A stretch of 12,220 nucleotides of DNA from Lentisphaeria bacterium UBA1791 (GTDB lineage: Bacteria; Verrucomicrobiota; Lentisphaeria; Victivallales; Victivallaceae). Of this stretch, positions 1 through 6,923 are shown piece after piece (the stretch's first letter is position 1; every line of letters begins with the position of its first letter). Below the pieces are notes generated by a model. It ran no database searches. It saw only the letters and a list, made by a program, of their open reading frames with translations, and was not told the DNA's origin. The stretch is from positions 1 through 12,220 of the forward strand of contig DCFZ01000012.1 of the NCBI GenBank assembly GCA_002314455.1, written 5' to 3'. A program made the position numbers and the translations under genes.

Positions 1-130
1 CCGCGAGCCTCACGCTTGCCCCCCCCACGCGGGGCTTTGCTACGCTCTGCCGCTCCGACTGCTTGAGGTATGTCACAGGGGAAAATATGCCGTCGGTTGT
101 TCTCACCACGCTGCGAGATCAGATGAGGGC
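1..130. other. Left-edge non-coding stretch with a GC-rich hairpin
   Basis: No gene is supported here. The stretch holds a GC-rich hairpin at 18-35 (GCCCC arm at 18-22, GGGGC arm at 31-35) followed by only three T residues, too few for a convincing plus-strand terminator. The remainder up to 130 shows no coding signal that I can recognise. It lies downstream of the terminator that ends the parvulin gene, so it belongs to the next intergenic region or to a dispersed repeat. Confidence 0.4.
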
Positions 131-177
131 AAAAAAAGGGGGCTGTTGCTTACCGGTGAAGGTTTGGCAACAGCCCC
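131..177 (-). terminator. Rho-independent terminator after the parvulin gene
   Basis: Read on the minus strand, an 11-base arm (GGGGCTGTTGC, 167-177) pairs perfectly with its complement at 139-149 across a 17-base loop and is followed by C and then seven T residues (131-137). It begins about 19 bases after the TAA stop of the peptidyl-prolyl isomerase gene. This is a textbook intrinsic terminator and closes the leftmost transcription unit. Confidence 0.93.
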
Positions 178-195
178 TTAAGAAGTTGGTAAAGT

Positions 196-1284
196 TTAAA
201 GCGCTTCCCGTTTCACTTCGGGGATGTAGAGCTTGAAACCGTATTCTTTTTCGATTTTTTCCATGTAGTCGAGGAAAGCTTTTTGACCGGCTTCCTGTTT
301 GAGGACTTCGACGATGCGATCTTTGATTTCGTCAAAGGGGATGACCCTGGCGGCTTGGGGCGCGTTGCGGCGGATGATGTGATAACCGAATTGCGTCTTG
401 ACGATGCCGGAAATTTCATTCGGCTTGAGTGCGACGACGGCTTTGGAAAATTCGGGCACCATCTGTTCCGCCTGGAAAGGCCCGAGGTCGCCGCCGGACA
501 TCTTGCCGCTCGGGCAATCGCTCACTTCGGCGGCGAGTTTTTCAAAGGAAGCGGGATCGGCCTTGACTTTGGCAAGGATTTCCTGCGCCTTGGTTTCGGC
601 GGCTTTCTTTGCGGCATCATCGGCGTCGGACTGGACGGCGATCAGAATGTGCGACGCGCGCAAGGTCTTTTCGTCGTCAGCCTGTGTCGTGAATTTGTCG
701 CGGTTGGCGTCGTAGTATTTTTTCGCGTCGCTTTCGGTGATCTCGGGAATGACGACCGTCTTTTGAACGAACATCTGCTCGACGAGATTCTGCTTGAAAT
801 CGGGGTTGGCGAGGATCTCTTGGGTGAGCGAATCGACCGTCTTGCCCTGGGCGGCGAGCGCCTGCCCCATGCGCGGATCCTTGGCGATCATCTCATTGAG
901 AAACGCCTTGATCTGCGCTTCGGAAGGATCGAATTTCGCCTTTTTTATTTCCTGCGTCAGCGCTTGCATGAAAAAGAGCATTTTGCTCTGACCGAAAGCG
1001 AGGCGCTCCATCTGTTCTTTGGAAAGCGGCGGAATCTGCTGCCCCTCGGGAATTTGTTTCATCAGCGAGGCGCGGATGTCTTCGCGGGTGATCTTGATGC
1101 CGTTGCCTTCGGCGATTACTTCCGGCAACTGGAGAAAGGGATTCGCTGCCGGCGCTTCCGCTTTGGCGGATTCCGGCGCCTTGGGCGCTTCATTCTGAAC
1201 GGGATCGGCGGCGCAGAGCGCCGTCGCGGAAAGCATCGCCGCGCCGCAGAAGCAGAGCGTCGTTATGCCGAATTGAGTTTTCAT
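196..1284 (-). CDS. Secreted parvulin-type peptidyl-prolyl cis-trans isomerase (PrsA/SurA-like)
   Basis: A periplasmic or envelope foldase that isomerises Xaa-Pro bonds in exported proteins. With the start chosen here it has 362 residues. Residues 1-26 form a Sec signal peptide (Lys2, a hydrophobic core, then ALCA-ADP); no good lipobox precedes Cys24. A Pro/Ala-rich linker follows (27-49), then a SurA-like helical chaperone region (about 55-195), one parvulin domain (about 205-308) and a helical tail. The parvulin core is seen in ASHILI (His212), GGDLGPF (Asp266) and FGYHII (His302). The ATG at 1284 was preferred over ATGs at 1308 and 1290 because AAGGAG (1294-1299) lies 9 bases before it and the product then starts directly with the signal peptide. 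The gene has its own candidate promoter and a strong terminator. The family is certain; the exact orthologue (PrsA, SurA or PpiC) is not. Confidence 0.93.
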   Translation of the reverse strand: MKTQFGITTLCFCGAAMLSATALCAADPVQNEAPKAPESAKAEAPAANPFLQLPEVIAEGNGIKITREDIRASLMKQIPEGQQIPPLSKEQMERLAFGQSKMLFFMQALTQEIKKAKFDPSEAQIKAFLNEMIAKDPRMGQALAAQGKTVDSLTQEILANPDFKQNLVEQMFVQKTVVIPEITESDAKKYYDANRDKFTTQADDEKTLRASHILIAVQSDADDAAKKAAETKAQEILAKVKADPASFEKLAAEVSDCPSGKMSGGDLGPFQAEQMVPEFSKAVVALKPNEISGIVKTQFGYHIIRRNAPQAARVIPFDEIKDRIVEVLKQEAGQKAFLDYMEKIEKEYGFKLYIPEVKREAL

Positions 1285-1304
1285 GATCATTGTCTCCTTG
1301 ACTT

Positions 1305-1329
1305 GCACCGAAATTGCCGGTGCTTTTTT
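1305..1329. other. Hairpin with T-tract in the parvulin gene leader
   Basis: GCACCG (1305-1310) and CGGTGC (1318-1323) form a perfect 6-base stem with a 7-base loop. On the plus strand it is followed by six T residues (1324-1329), giving the form of an intrinsic terminator facing right, although no plus-strand gene precedes it. On the minus strand it falls in the 5' leader of the parvulin mRNA, six bases upstream of the Shine-Dalgarno sequence and just after the predicted transcription start. There it could protect the 5' end or stop antisense transcription. Confidence 0.6.
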
Positions 1330-1340
1330 CCTGATTTTAT

Positions 1341-1369
1341 AAAATAATTCTTTCGGATGCAGAAATCAA
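1341..1369 (-). promoter_or_regulatory. Candidate sigma-70 promoter of the parvulin gene
   Basis: On the minus strand a -35 box TTGATT (1364-1369) and a -10 box TATTTT (1341-1346) are separated by exactly 17 bases in an AT-rich island between murA and the parvulin gene. Transcription would start near 1334, placing the leader hairpin at the very 5' end of the mRNA. No terminator separates murA from this gene, so read-through from murA is also possible. Confidence 0.5.
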
Positions 1370-1388
1370 GCGTTTTCCGAAAAATTTT

Positions 1389-2672
1389 TCAGTCGCGCGT
1401 CGCCTGAATGTCGACGCCGATGGCGGTCAGCTTGTCGACGAGATTCTCGTAGCCGCGGTAGATGATTTCCGCGTGGTTGATTTTGCTCTGCCCCGACGCG
1501 CAGATGGCGGCGATCACCATCGCCATGCCGGCGCGGATGTCGGGACTGGTCATTTCCACTCCGTGCAGTGCGACCGGTCCCCGGACGACTACCCGGTGCG
1601 GATCGCAGACGATCGCATTCGCCCCCATGCTGATCAGGCGGTCGGCGAAGTAAATGCGGCTCTCGAACATCTTTTCAAAAAACATCATCGTGCCTTGGCA
1701 CTGCGTCGCCGCGACGATCGTGCAACTCATCATATCCGACGGGAATTGCGGCCACGGCCCATCCGATATCTGCGGAATGTGTCCGCCGTAGTCACAGACG
1801 ATTTCGGGCGTCTGCCCCGCCGGAAGTTCGATCTGGTGCGCCTTTAAGACGATCTTGATGCCCATGCGCTCGAAAACGCGGCGCATCATCCAGTAGTGGC
1901 GCGGCATCGTGCCGGTGACGGTGATGCCGACGCCCGTCGCCGCGCCGAGCGCGAGGAAGCTCCCCGCCTCGATATGGTCGCTGACGACCGTATAGTCGAC
2001 GCCGTGGAAGCTCGATTTGCCGACGATGACCAGCGTATTGCTGCCGATGCCCGTGATTTCGGCGCCCATTGCGTTGAGCATATTGGCGAGGTCGCAGACG
2101 TGGGGTTCGCCGGCGGCGTTGTAAAGCGTCGTCGTCCCCTCGGCGGCGGCGGCGGCGATCAGAATCTGCTCGGTCGCGGTGACGCTGCATTCGTCGAGAA
2201 AGAGTTCGCGGCCGTGCAGATGTTTTTTGACTTTGAAGTGGTAAACTTCGGGATCTTCGATCATTTCGGCGCCGAGTTTGGTCAAGCCGTAAAAGTGACC
2301 GTCGAGCCGGCGGCGGCCGATGACGTCGCCCCCCGGCGGATAGAGAATCGCTTCGCCGGTGCGGGCGACGAGCGCGGCGGCAAAGAGGATGCTGGTGCGG
2401 TTTTTGGCGCATTCGGCTTTGCCGACGGTGCTGGTGAGGATCTCCGGCGTGCGGATCGTGAGCACGTGGTCGGCAAAGGTGTATTCGGCGCCGAGCGTTT
2501 TGGCGATGTCGAGCATCGTGCGTACGTCGAGGATGTCGGGCACGTTGCGCAGTGTGACGCTCTCGCCGGTGAGCAAGGTCGCCGCGATCATCGGCAGAAC
2601 CGCGTTTTTGTTGCCGCTGACATGGATGGTGCCGCCCGTGATGTGTTTGCCCTGAATGATGAGACTTTCCAT
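1389..2672 (-). CDS. murA: UDP-N-acetylglucosamine 1-carboxyvinyltransferase, Asp-type active site
   Basis: Cytoplasmic enzyme of the first committed step of peptidoglycan synthesis: it transfers enolpyruvate from phosphoenolpyruvate to UDP-GlcNAc. The 427-residue length is normal and the two-lobed EPSP-synthase-like fold is covered end to end. Recognisable residues are Lys22-Asn23 (SGNKNA), Arg92, Arg121 in the flexible loop, Asp313 (PSDM, equivalent to E. coli Asp305) and Arg406 (YRGYE, equivalent to Arg397). The loop reads PPGGDVIG: residue 116 is Asp (codon GAC at 2325-2327) where E. coli has Cys115, the residue alkylated by fosfomycin. Asp at this site is known in Chlamydia and Mycobacterium, where the enzyme is active and fosfomycin-insensitive. 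The ATG at 2672 has AAGGAG nine bases upstream. It has its own promoter behind the fucosidase terminator. Confidence 0.96.
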   Translation of the reverse strand: MESLIIQGKHITGGTIHVSGNKNAVLPMIAATLLTGESVTLRNVPDILDVRTMLDIAKTLGAEYTFADHVLTIRTPEILTSTVGKAECAKNRTSILFAAALVARTGEAILYPPGGDVIGRRRLDGHFYGLTKLGAEMIEDPEVYHFKVKKHLHGRELFLDECSVTATEQILIAAAAAEGTTTLYNAAGEPHVCDLANMLNAMGAEITGIGSNTLVIVGKSSFHGVDYTVVSDHIEAGSFLALGAATGVGITVTGTMPRHYWMMRRVFERMGIKIVLKAHQIELPAGQTPEIVCDYGGHIPQISDGPWPQFPSDMMSCTIVAATQCQGTMMFFEKMFESRIYFADRLISMGANAIVCDPHRVVVRGPVALHGVEMTSPDIRAGMAMVIAAICASGQSKINHAEIIYRGYENLVDKLTAIGVDIQATRD

Positions 2673-2705
2673 AAAAAAACACTCCTTGTTTTCGCTTTCG
2701 GCTGT

Positions 2706-2734
2706 AACATATCGCGGTGCGGCGTCTTTTGCAA
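2706..2734 (-). promoter_or_regulatory. Candidate sigma-70 promoter of murA
   Basis: On the minus strand TTGCAA (2729-2734) and TATGTT (2706-2711) are spaced by 17 bases. They lie just downstream of the strong terminator that ends the fucosidase unit, so murA needs a promoter in this short gap. The predicted start near 2699 gives a leader of about 27 bases carrying the AAGGAG ribosome binding site. Confidence 0.5.
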
Positions 2735-2744
2735 GGGGGAAAAC

Positions 2745-2780
2745 GAAAAAAAACCGACTCCGGCGATCCGCGGAATCGGT
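2745..2780 (-). terminator. Rho-independent terminator after the fucosidase gene
   Basis: On the minus strand ACCGATTCCG (2771-2780) pairs with CGGAGTCGGT (2753-2762), a 10-base-pair stem with one T-G wobble and an 8-base loop. It is followed by a run of T residues (2746-2752). It lies about 20 bases after the fucosidase stop codon. It ends the proS-to-fucosidase unit and separates it from murA. Confidence 0.92.
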
Positions 2781-2799
2781 CTGCGATGAAAAATATCTG

Positions 2800-4539
2800 T
2801 TACGGCGCGATCCGGACGAGCCGCACGTCGACGAGATTCATCATTTTGACGGCGTCGGAAAAAACTTCGGGTACGCGCAACGCAAGGGTAACGCAATCGT
2901 TTCTGGAAAATCCGACTTCGCCCAATATCGTCGCCGCCATCGGGTGGGTGCCGCCTTCCATTTCGCGGTCGGGGGTAAGACGTTTTTTCGCCGCGCATTT
3001 GCCGTCGATGAGAATTTCGACTTCGCGGTCGCCGCACCACGGACGCGCGTGGTACGCCATAAAGGTGACGACTTCAATCCGGTAGCGTCCGCCGTCGGGA
3101 AAGCCCGCTTTCCACGCGATCGCGTCGCCGGGATTTTCCCAATTGCGCAAGGTGCCGTCGGCGGCAAGCGTCATGTGGCCCGTCGAAACGTGTTCGACGC
3201 CGTCGACGCCGATCGTGCGGCATTGCGTCTGATCGCTGGATCGGGCGATGACGCCGAGCGACGGCGGCAAAACGAGCACGCCGTTTTGCGGAAAAAGTTC
3301 ACGGCTGATCTCGGGGACGCCATCCAGTTCCACGCGCACGAGCGGCAATAAAGAATCTGCGAGCGCGCGCGTGTGAAGCGTCAGCGTTGAAGCGTTTTGC
3401 TTAAAGGGCACGCTCGCCGCGACGACGCGGTTCCGGATGCCGGAAATCTCGATAACATCGTCCTTTTTCGTCAGAAAAAAGGAGAGCGTGTTGCCGTCTG
3501 TCGTCGAATATCCCCAGTCGAAACTGGCGGCAAAGGCGCTCGGCGCGCTCCCGGCGATCACGTTTGCCGGCAACGTCGATTGCCACGCGGCAAGTTCGTC
3601 GAAAATTTTGACCGTGCCCGCCGGCAGTGCGCCATCCGGACTTGGTCCGACGTTGACGAGCAAATTGGCGTTGCGCGATGCGAGCGCCGCCATTCTTTCG
3701 GCGATGAGCGAGGCGCTTTTCCAATCCTCGTCGTCGTACTTGAAGCCCCACGTGTGGTTCAAGGTGATCGGCGATTCGCAAGGGCGCGTCTGACGGCAGG
3801 TCATCACCTGATTGTCGCCAAGGCTCTCGAAGTCGCCCAAGCCGTTGCCGATGCGGCTGTTGATGCGGCAGTCAGGCTGTAATTCGCGGACGAGATCGCG
3901 CAGTTGTTTACTGTATTTTTCCTCGATGTCGAGCGGGCAGTCGCACCACAACTCAACGACTTCGCCGTAGTTGGTGAGCAGTTCCCGAATCTGCGGCAAC
4001 ACCTTGTTTTCAAAGTATTTGCCGAAATTTTTCTGGCGGTGGTCGGGGTAGTCCCAGTCGTTGCCCCACGACATGCCCTGATAGTTTTTGGGGTAGTCGG
4101 GCCCCGGATCGCCGCCATCCGGCTCGTGCCAGTCAAGGTAATGGCTGTAGTAAATGCCGAGTTTGACGTCGTATTTTCTGCAGGCGGCGGCAAGTTCCGC
4201 CAGCACGTCGCGCTTGAAAGGCGTCGCGTCGACGACGTTGAAATCGGAAACCTGCGACTTGTACATCGCAAAGCCGTCGTGGTGCTTTGCCGTAAAGACG
4301 ATGTAGCGGAATCCCGCCGCGCGGAAACGTTTGATCCACGCGTCGGCGTCGAAAAGAAGCGGGTTGAATTCTGCGGCGAGTTTCGCGTATTCGGCGTTGG
4401 GGATCCGGCAGTGCGATTGGATCCATTCGCCGATGTAGGAGATTTTTTCCCCTTTCCAGACGCCGCCTGAAATGGCGTAAAGCCCCCAGTGGATGAAAAC
4501 CCCGCACCGTAGCGATGCAAATCGCTGATCGGCAGTCAT
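2800..4539 (-). CDS. Alpha-L-fucosidase, glycoside hydrolase family 29, with C-terminal beta domains
   Basis: Hydrolyses terminal alpha-linked L-fucose from glycans. The 579 residues begin directly with the catalytic (beta/alpha)8-like domain: GVFIHWGLY (13-21), AKHHDGF (84-90), ELWCDCP (196-202) with Asp200 in the position of the GH29 nucleophile, the RINSRIGN segment (225-232), TWGF (263-266) and LLVNVGPSPDG (293-303). Glu254 is a possible acid/base but this varies in the family. From about 330 a beta-sandwich follows, and residues about 440-579 (GDAIAWKAGF, GGRYRIEV) look like a galactose-binding-like, carbohydrate-binding module. No signal peptide is visible, so it probably acts in the cytoplasm on imported oligosaccharides. 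Its ATG abuts the pfkA stop codon (TAAATG) with no clear Shine-Dalgarno, suggesting translational coupling. Specificity for linkage cannot be read from sequence alone. Confidence 0.92.
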   Translation of the reverse strand: MTADQRFASLRCGVFIHWGLYAISGGVWKGEKISYIGEWIQSHCRIPNAEYAKLAAEFNPLLFDADAWIKRFRAAGFRYIVFTAKHHDGFAMYKSQVSDFNVVDATPFKRDVLAELAAACRKYDVKLGIYYSHYLDWHEPDGGDPGPDYPKNYQGMSWGNDWDYPDHRQKNFGKYFENKVLPQIRELLTNYGEVVELWCDCPLDIEEKYSKQLRDLVRELQPDCRINSRIGNGLGDFESLGDNQVMTCRQTRPCESPITLNHTWGFKYDDEDWKSASLIAERMAALASRNANLLVNVGPSPDGALPAGTVKIFDELAAWQSTLPANVIAGSAPSAFAASFDWGYSTTDGNTLSFFLTKKDDVIEISGIRNRVVAASVPFKQNASTLTLHTRALADSLLPLVRVELDGVPEISRELFPQNGVLVLPPSLGVIARSSDQTQCRTIGVDGVEHVSTGHMTLAADGTLRNWENPGDAIAWKAGFPDGGRYRIEVVTFMAYHARPWCGDREVEILIDGKCAAKKRLTPDREMEGGTHPMAATILGEVGFSRNDCVTLALRVPEVFSDAVKMMNLVDVRLVRIAP

Positions 4540-4542
4540 TTA
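4537..4542 (-). other. Stop-start junction TAAATG between pfkA and the fucosidase
   Basis: The TAA of pfkA (4540-4542) is followed without any gap by the ATG of the fucosidase (4537-4539), and both genes are in the same reading frame. No purine-rich ribosome binding site is evident in the last codons of pfkA. Start of the fucosidase therefore probably depends on ribosomes finishing pfkA. Confidence 0.85.
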
Positions 4543-5802
4543 AAAGCAAACCAGCGTTTTGACGCAGCTCCACAAGGGGCTGTCGAGCTGGATCTTTTTG
4601 CGCGAACTCGTCGCCAGATTGATCGGCACGTGGGTGAATTCGCCCGCCCAGTGACCGACGATCATATCGGTGCGCCCCGTCATCGCCGCGTGGACGGCGT
4701 TGTTGGCGAGCAACGTGCAGAAGACCGCGTCTTCGCCGATCGCCGAAACGCTGCGGATCGTGTAGCCGGGGTCGATGTATTTGATCGTCACTTCGACGTT
4801 GTGCTTTTTCATATAATTGGCGATTTCGGACTTGAGCAGTTGCCCGATGTCGTCTTTCAGAATGTTGCCGGAAGCATCTTTGCGGATGGTTTTCTTTTTG
4901 AAAAGTTCCTGCCCCGCCCCCTCGGCGACGAGGATGACGGCGTGGTGTTTCTGCTCGAGGCGGTTGAGCAGATTGGGCAGAAATGCGTGATTGCCCTTTT
5001 CCAGCTGAAACTCCTCTTCGGGGATCAAACAGTAATTGGCAAAGGGGTTGGCGAGCGTCGCGTAGGCGGCGATCCAGCCGGAATCGCGCCCCATCACCTT
5101 GACGATGCCGACGCCGTTGTAGGCGCCTTTGGCTTCGTTGTGCGCGCAGGTGACGAATTCCTGCGCGGTCAGCACCGCCGTCGCGAAGCCGAAACTCTGA
5201 TCGATGAAACTGATGTCGTTGTCGATCGTTTTGGGGACGACGATGACGCTGATCTTGAGTTTCCGGCGTTTGATTTCCTGCGCGATGGCGTGGGCGCCGC
5301 GCGCGGTGCCGTCGCCGCCGATGCAAAAGAGGATGTTGATGTTCATCCGCGCCAGCGTGTCGACGATGACGGCAGTGTCTTCCTCGCCGCGCGACGAACC
5401 GAGGATCGTGCCGCCGTCGTTCTGGATGGCGTCGACCAGTTCCGGCGTGAGCAAGATCGGTTCAAGTCCGTGCGCCGGATTGAGTCCGCGGTAGCCGTAG
5501 CGGATGCCGTAGGTGACGGGCACGCCGTAGCGTTTGAGCGACAACACCAGCGCGCGGATGACGTCGTTCAAGCCGGGGCACAAGCCCCCCGCCGTCAGGA
5601 TCGCCGCCTTGCTCCACGCGGGATCGTGAAAGATCTTTTTGCGGACTCCGGCGCGCTCAAAGGAAAGCGGCGCTTTCCCGATCTTGCCCGGATCGATCTC
5701 ATAGGTCACGCGCTCCTTGTCGTCGACAAAAAACATGTCGCGGATCGGCGTGTTTAAACTGCATTTCCCCAAATTTTCGATCTGAAAGTCCGCTTGTGTC
5801 AT
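4540..5802 (-). CDS. pfkA: 6-phosphofructokinase, atypical (Gly/Lys) subgroup, probably ATP-dependent
   Basis: Phosphorylates fructose 6-phosphate to fructose 1,6-bisphosphate in glycolysis. The 420 residues carry GGLCPGLN (72-79), GGDGT (162-166), PKTIDND (190-196) with Asp194 as catalytic base, MGRDSG (237-242), AEGAG (293-297) and the late IDPGYTIRS segment (343-351) that forms part of the sugar site. The phosphoryl-donor signature is mixed: Gly in GGDGT as in ATP enzymes, but Lys in PKTIDND as in pyrophosphate enzymes. This pair is found in plant and trypanosomal ATP-PFKs and in spirochaete TP0108-type proteins, so ATP is the likelier donor, though pyrophosphate cannot be excluded. The ATG at 5802 follows an AAGGGG-like ribosome binding site by about nine bases. 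It lies 23 bases after prfB and abuts the fucosidase gene. Confidence 0.93.
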   Translation of the reverse strand: MTQADFQIENLGKCSLNTPIRDMFFVDDKERVTYEIDPGKIGKAPLSFERAGVRKKIFHDPAWSKAAILTAGGLCPGLNDVIRALVLSLKRYGVPVTYGIRYGYRGLNPAHGLEPILLTPELVDAIQNDGGTILGSSRGEEDTAVIVDTLARMNINILFCIGGDGTARGAHAIAQEIKRRKLKISVIVVPKTIDNDISFIDQSFGFATAVLTAQEFVTCAHNEAKGAYNGVGIVKVMGRDSGWIAAYATLANPFANYCLIPEEEFQLEKGNHAFLPNLLNRLEQKHHAVILVAEGAGQELFKKKTIRKDASGNILKDDIGQLLKSEIANYMKKHNVEVTIKYIDPGYTIRSVSAIGEDAVFCTLLANNAVHAAMTGRTDMIVGHWAGEFTHVPINLATSSRKKIQLDSPLWSCVKTLVCF

Positions 5803-5825
5803 CGCAAAATCCCCTTTTTGATCTG

Positions 5826-6923
5826 CTAATTGGCAAGACCGCTCTTTAAAAATGCTTCAATGAAGGCGTCGAGATCGCCGTCGAGGACGCCGGCGGTGTC
5901 GCTGGTTTCGACGTCGGTGCGCAAGTCCTTGACCATCTGGTAAGGTTGCAGAACGTAACTGCGGATCTGGCTGCCCCAGCCGTTTTCCGACTGTTCGCCG
6001 CGTGCCGCCGCCGCCTGGGCGCGCCGTTTTTCCATTTCGGCTTCGTAGAGGCGCGCTTTGAGCATTTTCATCGCGGTGGCGCGGTTCTTGTGCTGGGAAC
6101 GCTCCGCCTGACAGCAGACGACGATGCCGGTCGGAATGTGCGTGATGCGCACGGCGCTGTCGGTCGTGTTGACGTGCTGGCCGCCCGCGCCGCTCGACCG
6201 GTAGGTGTCGATGCGCAACTGCGACTCGTCGACCTCGATATCGACGTCATCGTCGATTTCGGGGAAGACCTCGACCGAGGCGAAACTCGTATGGCGGCGC
6301 GCATTGCTGTCAAAGGGCGAAATGCGCACGAGCCGGTGAACGCCGCGCTCGGCTTTGAAATATCCGTAACCATATTCGCCCGTGACGTGGAGCGTGACGC
6401 TCTTGACGCCCGCTTCTTCGCCCGGCTGGAGGTCGACGATCTCCTCTTTCCAGTTGCGGCGCTCGAAATAGCGGCGGTACATACGCAAAAGCATATTCGC
6501 CCAGTCGCAGCTCTCGGTGCCGCCCGCGCCGGCGTGGATTGAGCAGTAGAAATTGTTGCGGTCGAACCGGCCGGAAAGAAAACTCATCACTTCGAGCTTG
6601 TCGAGGCGCGTCTGCAAATTGGCGATCTCGCCGGAAGCTTCCTCGAGGAAATCGGGATCGTCGGCGGCGAGTTCCGCCATCGCGGGGAGATCGTCGATCT
6701 CGGCTTTCAGTTTGCGGAAAGGTTCGACGACGTTGCGGCAGCTGGAAAGCTTGGCAACGGTATCTTGCGCCGCTTCCTTGTCGTCCCAGAAATCCGGGGC
6801 GCTCATCGCGTTTTCGAGCGTTGCCAGCTCGCTTTCGCGCTCGCTGATTTTCAGGAAATCGTGCAAAAGCGCGATGCGCTGGGCGAGGTCGTTCGACGCC
6901 GCATGGAGTTCATCGAGCGTCAT
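5826..6923 (-). CDS. prfB: Peptide chain release factor 2, single-frame gene
   Basis: Terminates translation at UGA and UAA by triggering peptidyl-tRNA hydrolysis in the ribosome. The 365-residue protein is full length. It shows the RF2-type codon-recognition tripeptide Ser-Pro-Phe (202-204), the peptidyl-transferase-centre loop GGQ (247-249, in SSGAGGQHVN) and the AGAGGTES segment (131-138). The N-terminal helix reads LLHDFLKISERESEL without interruption, so the programmed +1 frameshift at an in-frame UGA near codon 26, used by many bacteria for autoregulation, is absent. The ATG at 6923 lies inside the end of the preceding nifU-like gene (14-base overlap), with GGAG ten bases upstream. That layout implies co-translation with the Fe-S scaffold gene. 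Confidence 0.97.
   Translation of the reverse strand: MTLDELHAASNDLAQRIALLHDFLKISERESELATLENAMSAPDFWDDKEAAQDTVAKLSSCRNVVEPFRKLKAEIDDLPAMAELAADDPDFLEEASGEIANLQTRLDKLEVMSFLSGRFDRNNFYCSIHAGAGGTESCDWANMLLRMYRRYFERRNWKEEIVDLQPGEEAGVKSVTLHVTGEYGYGYFKAERGVHRLVRISPFDSNARRHTSFASVEVFPEIDDDVDIEVDESQLRIDTYRSSGAGGQHVNTTDSAVRITHIPTGIVVCCQAERSQHKNRATAMKMLKARLYEAEMEKRRAQAAAARGEQSENGWGSQIRSYVLQPYQMVKDLRTDVETSDTAGVLDGDLDAFIEAFLKSGLAN

Noticed and set aside
196..1308. Earlier ATG starts at 1308 and 1290 for the parvulin gene
   Set aside because: The ATG at 1308 has no ribosome binding site and lies in the leader hairpin; the one at 1290 is only three bases from AAGGAG. The ATG at 1284 has proper spacing and begins the signal peptide.
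1379..1390. Palindrome GAAAAATTTTTC at the end of murA as a terminator
   Set aside because: The stem would be almost all A-T with no loop and no following T-run after a GC stem, so it would not work as an intrinsic terminator.
4630..5757. Long plus-strand open frame opposite pfkA (similar ones lie opposite murA, the parvulin gene and hom)
   Set aside because: Same composition pattern as other antisense frames, no ribosome binding site or domain, and fully covered by a certain minus-strand gene.
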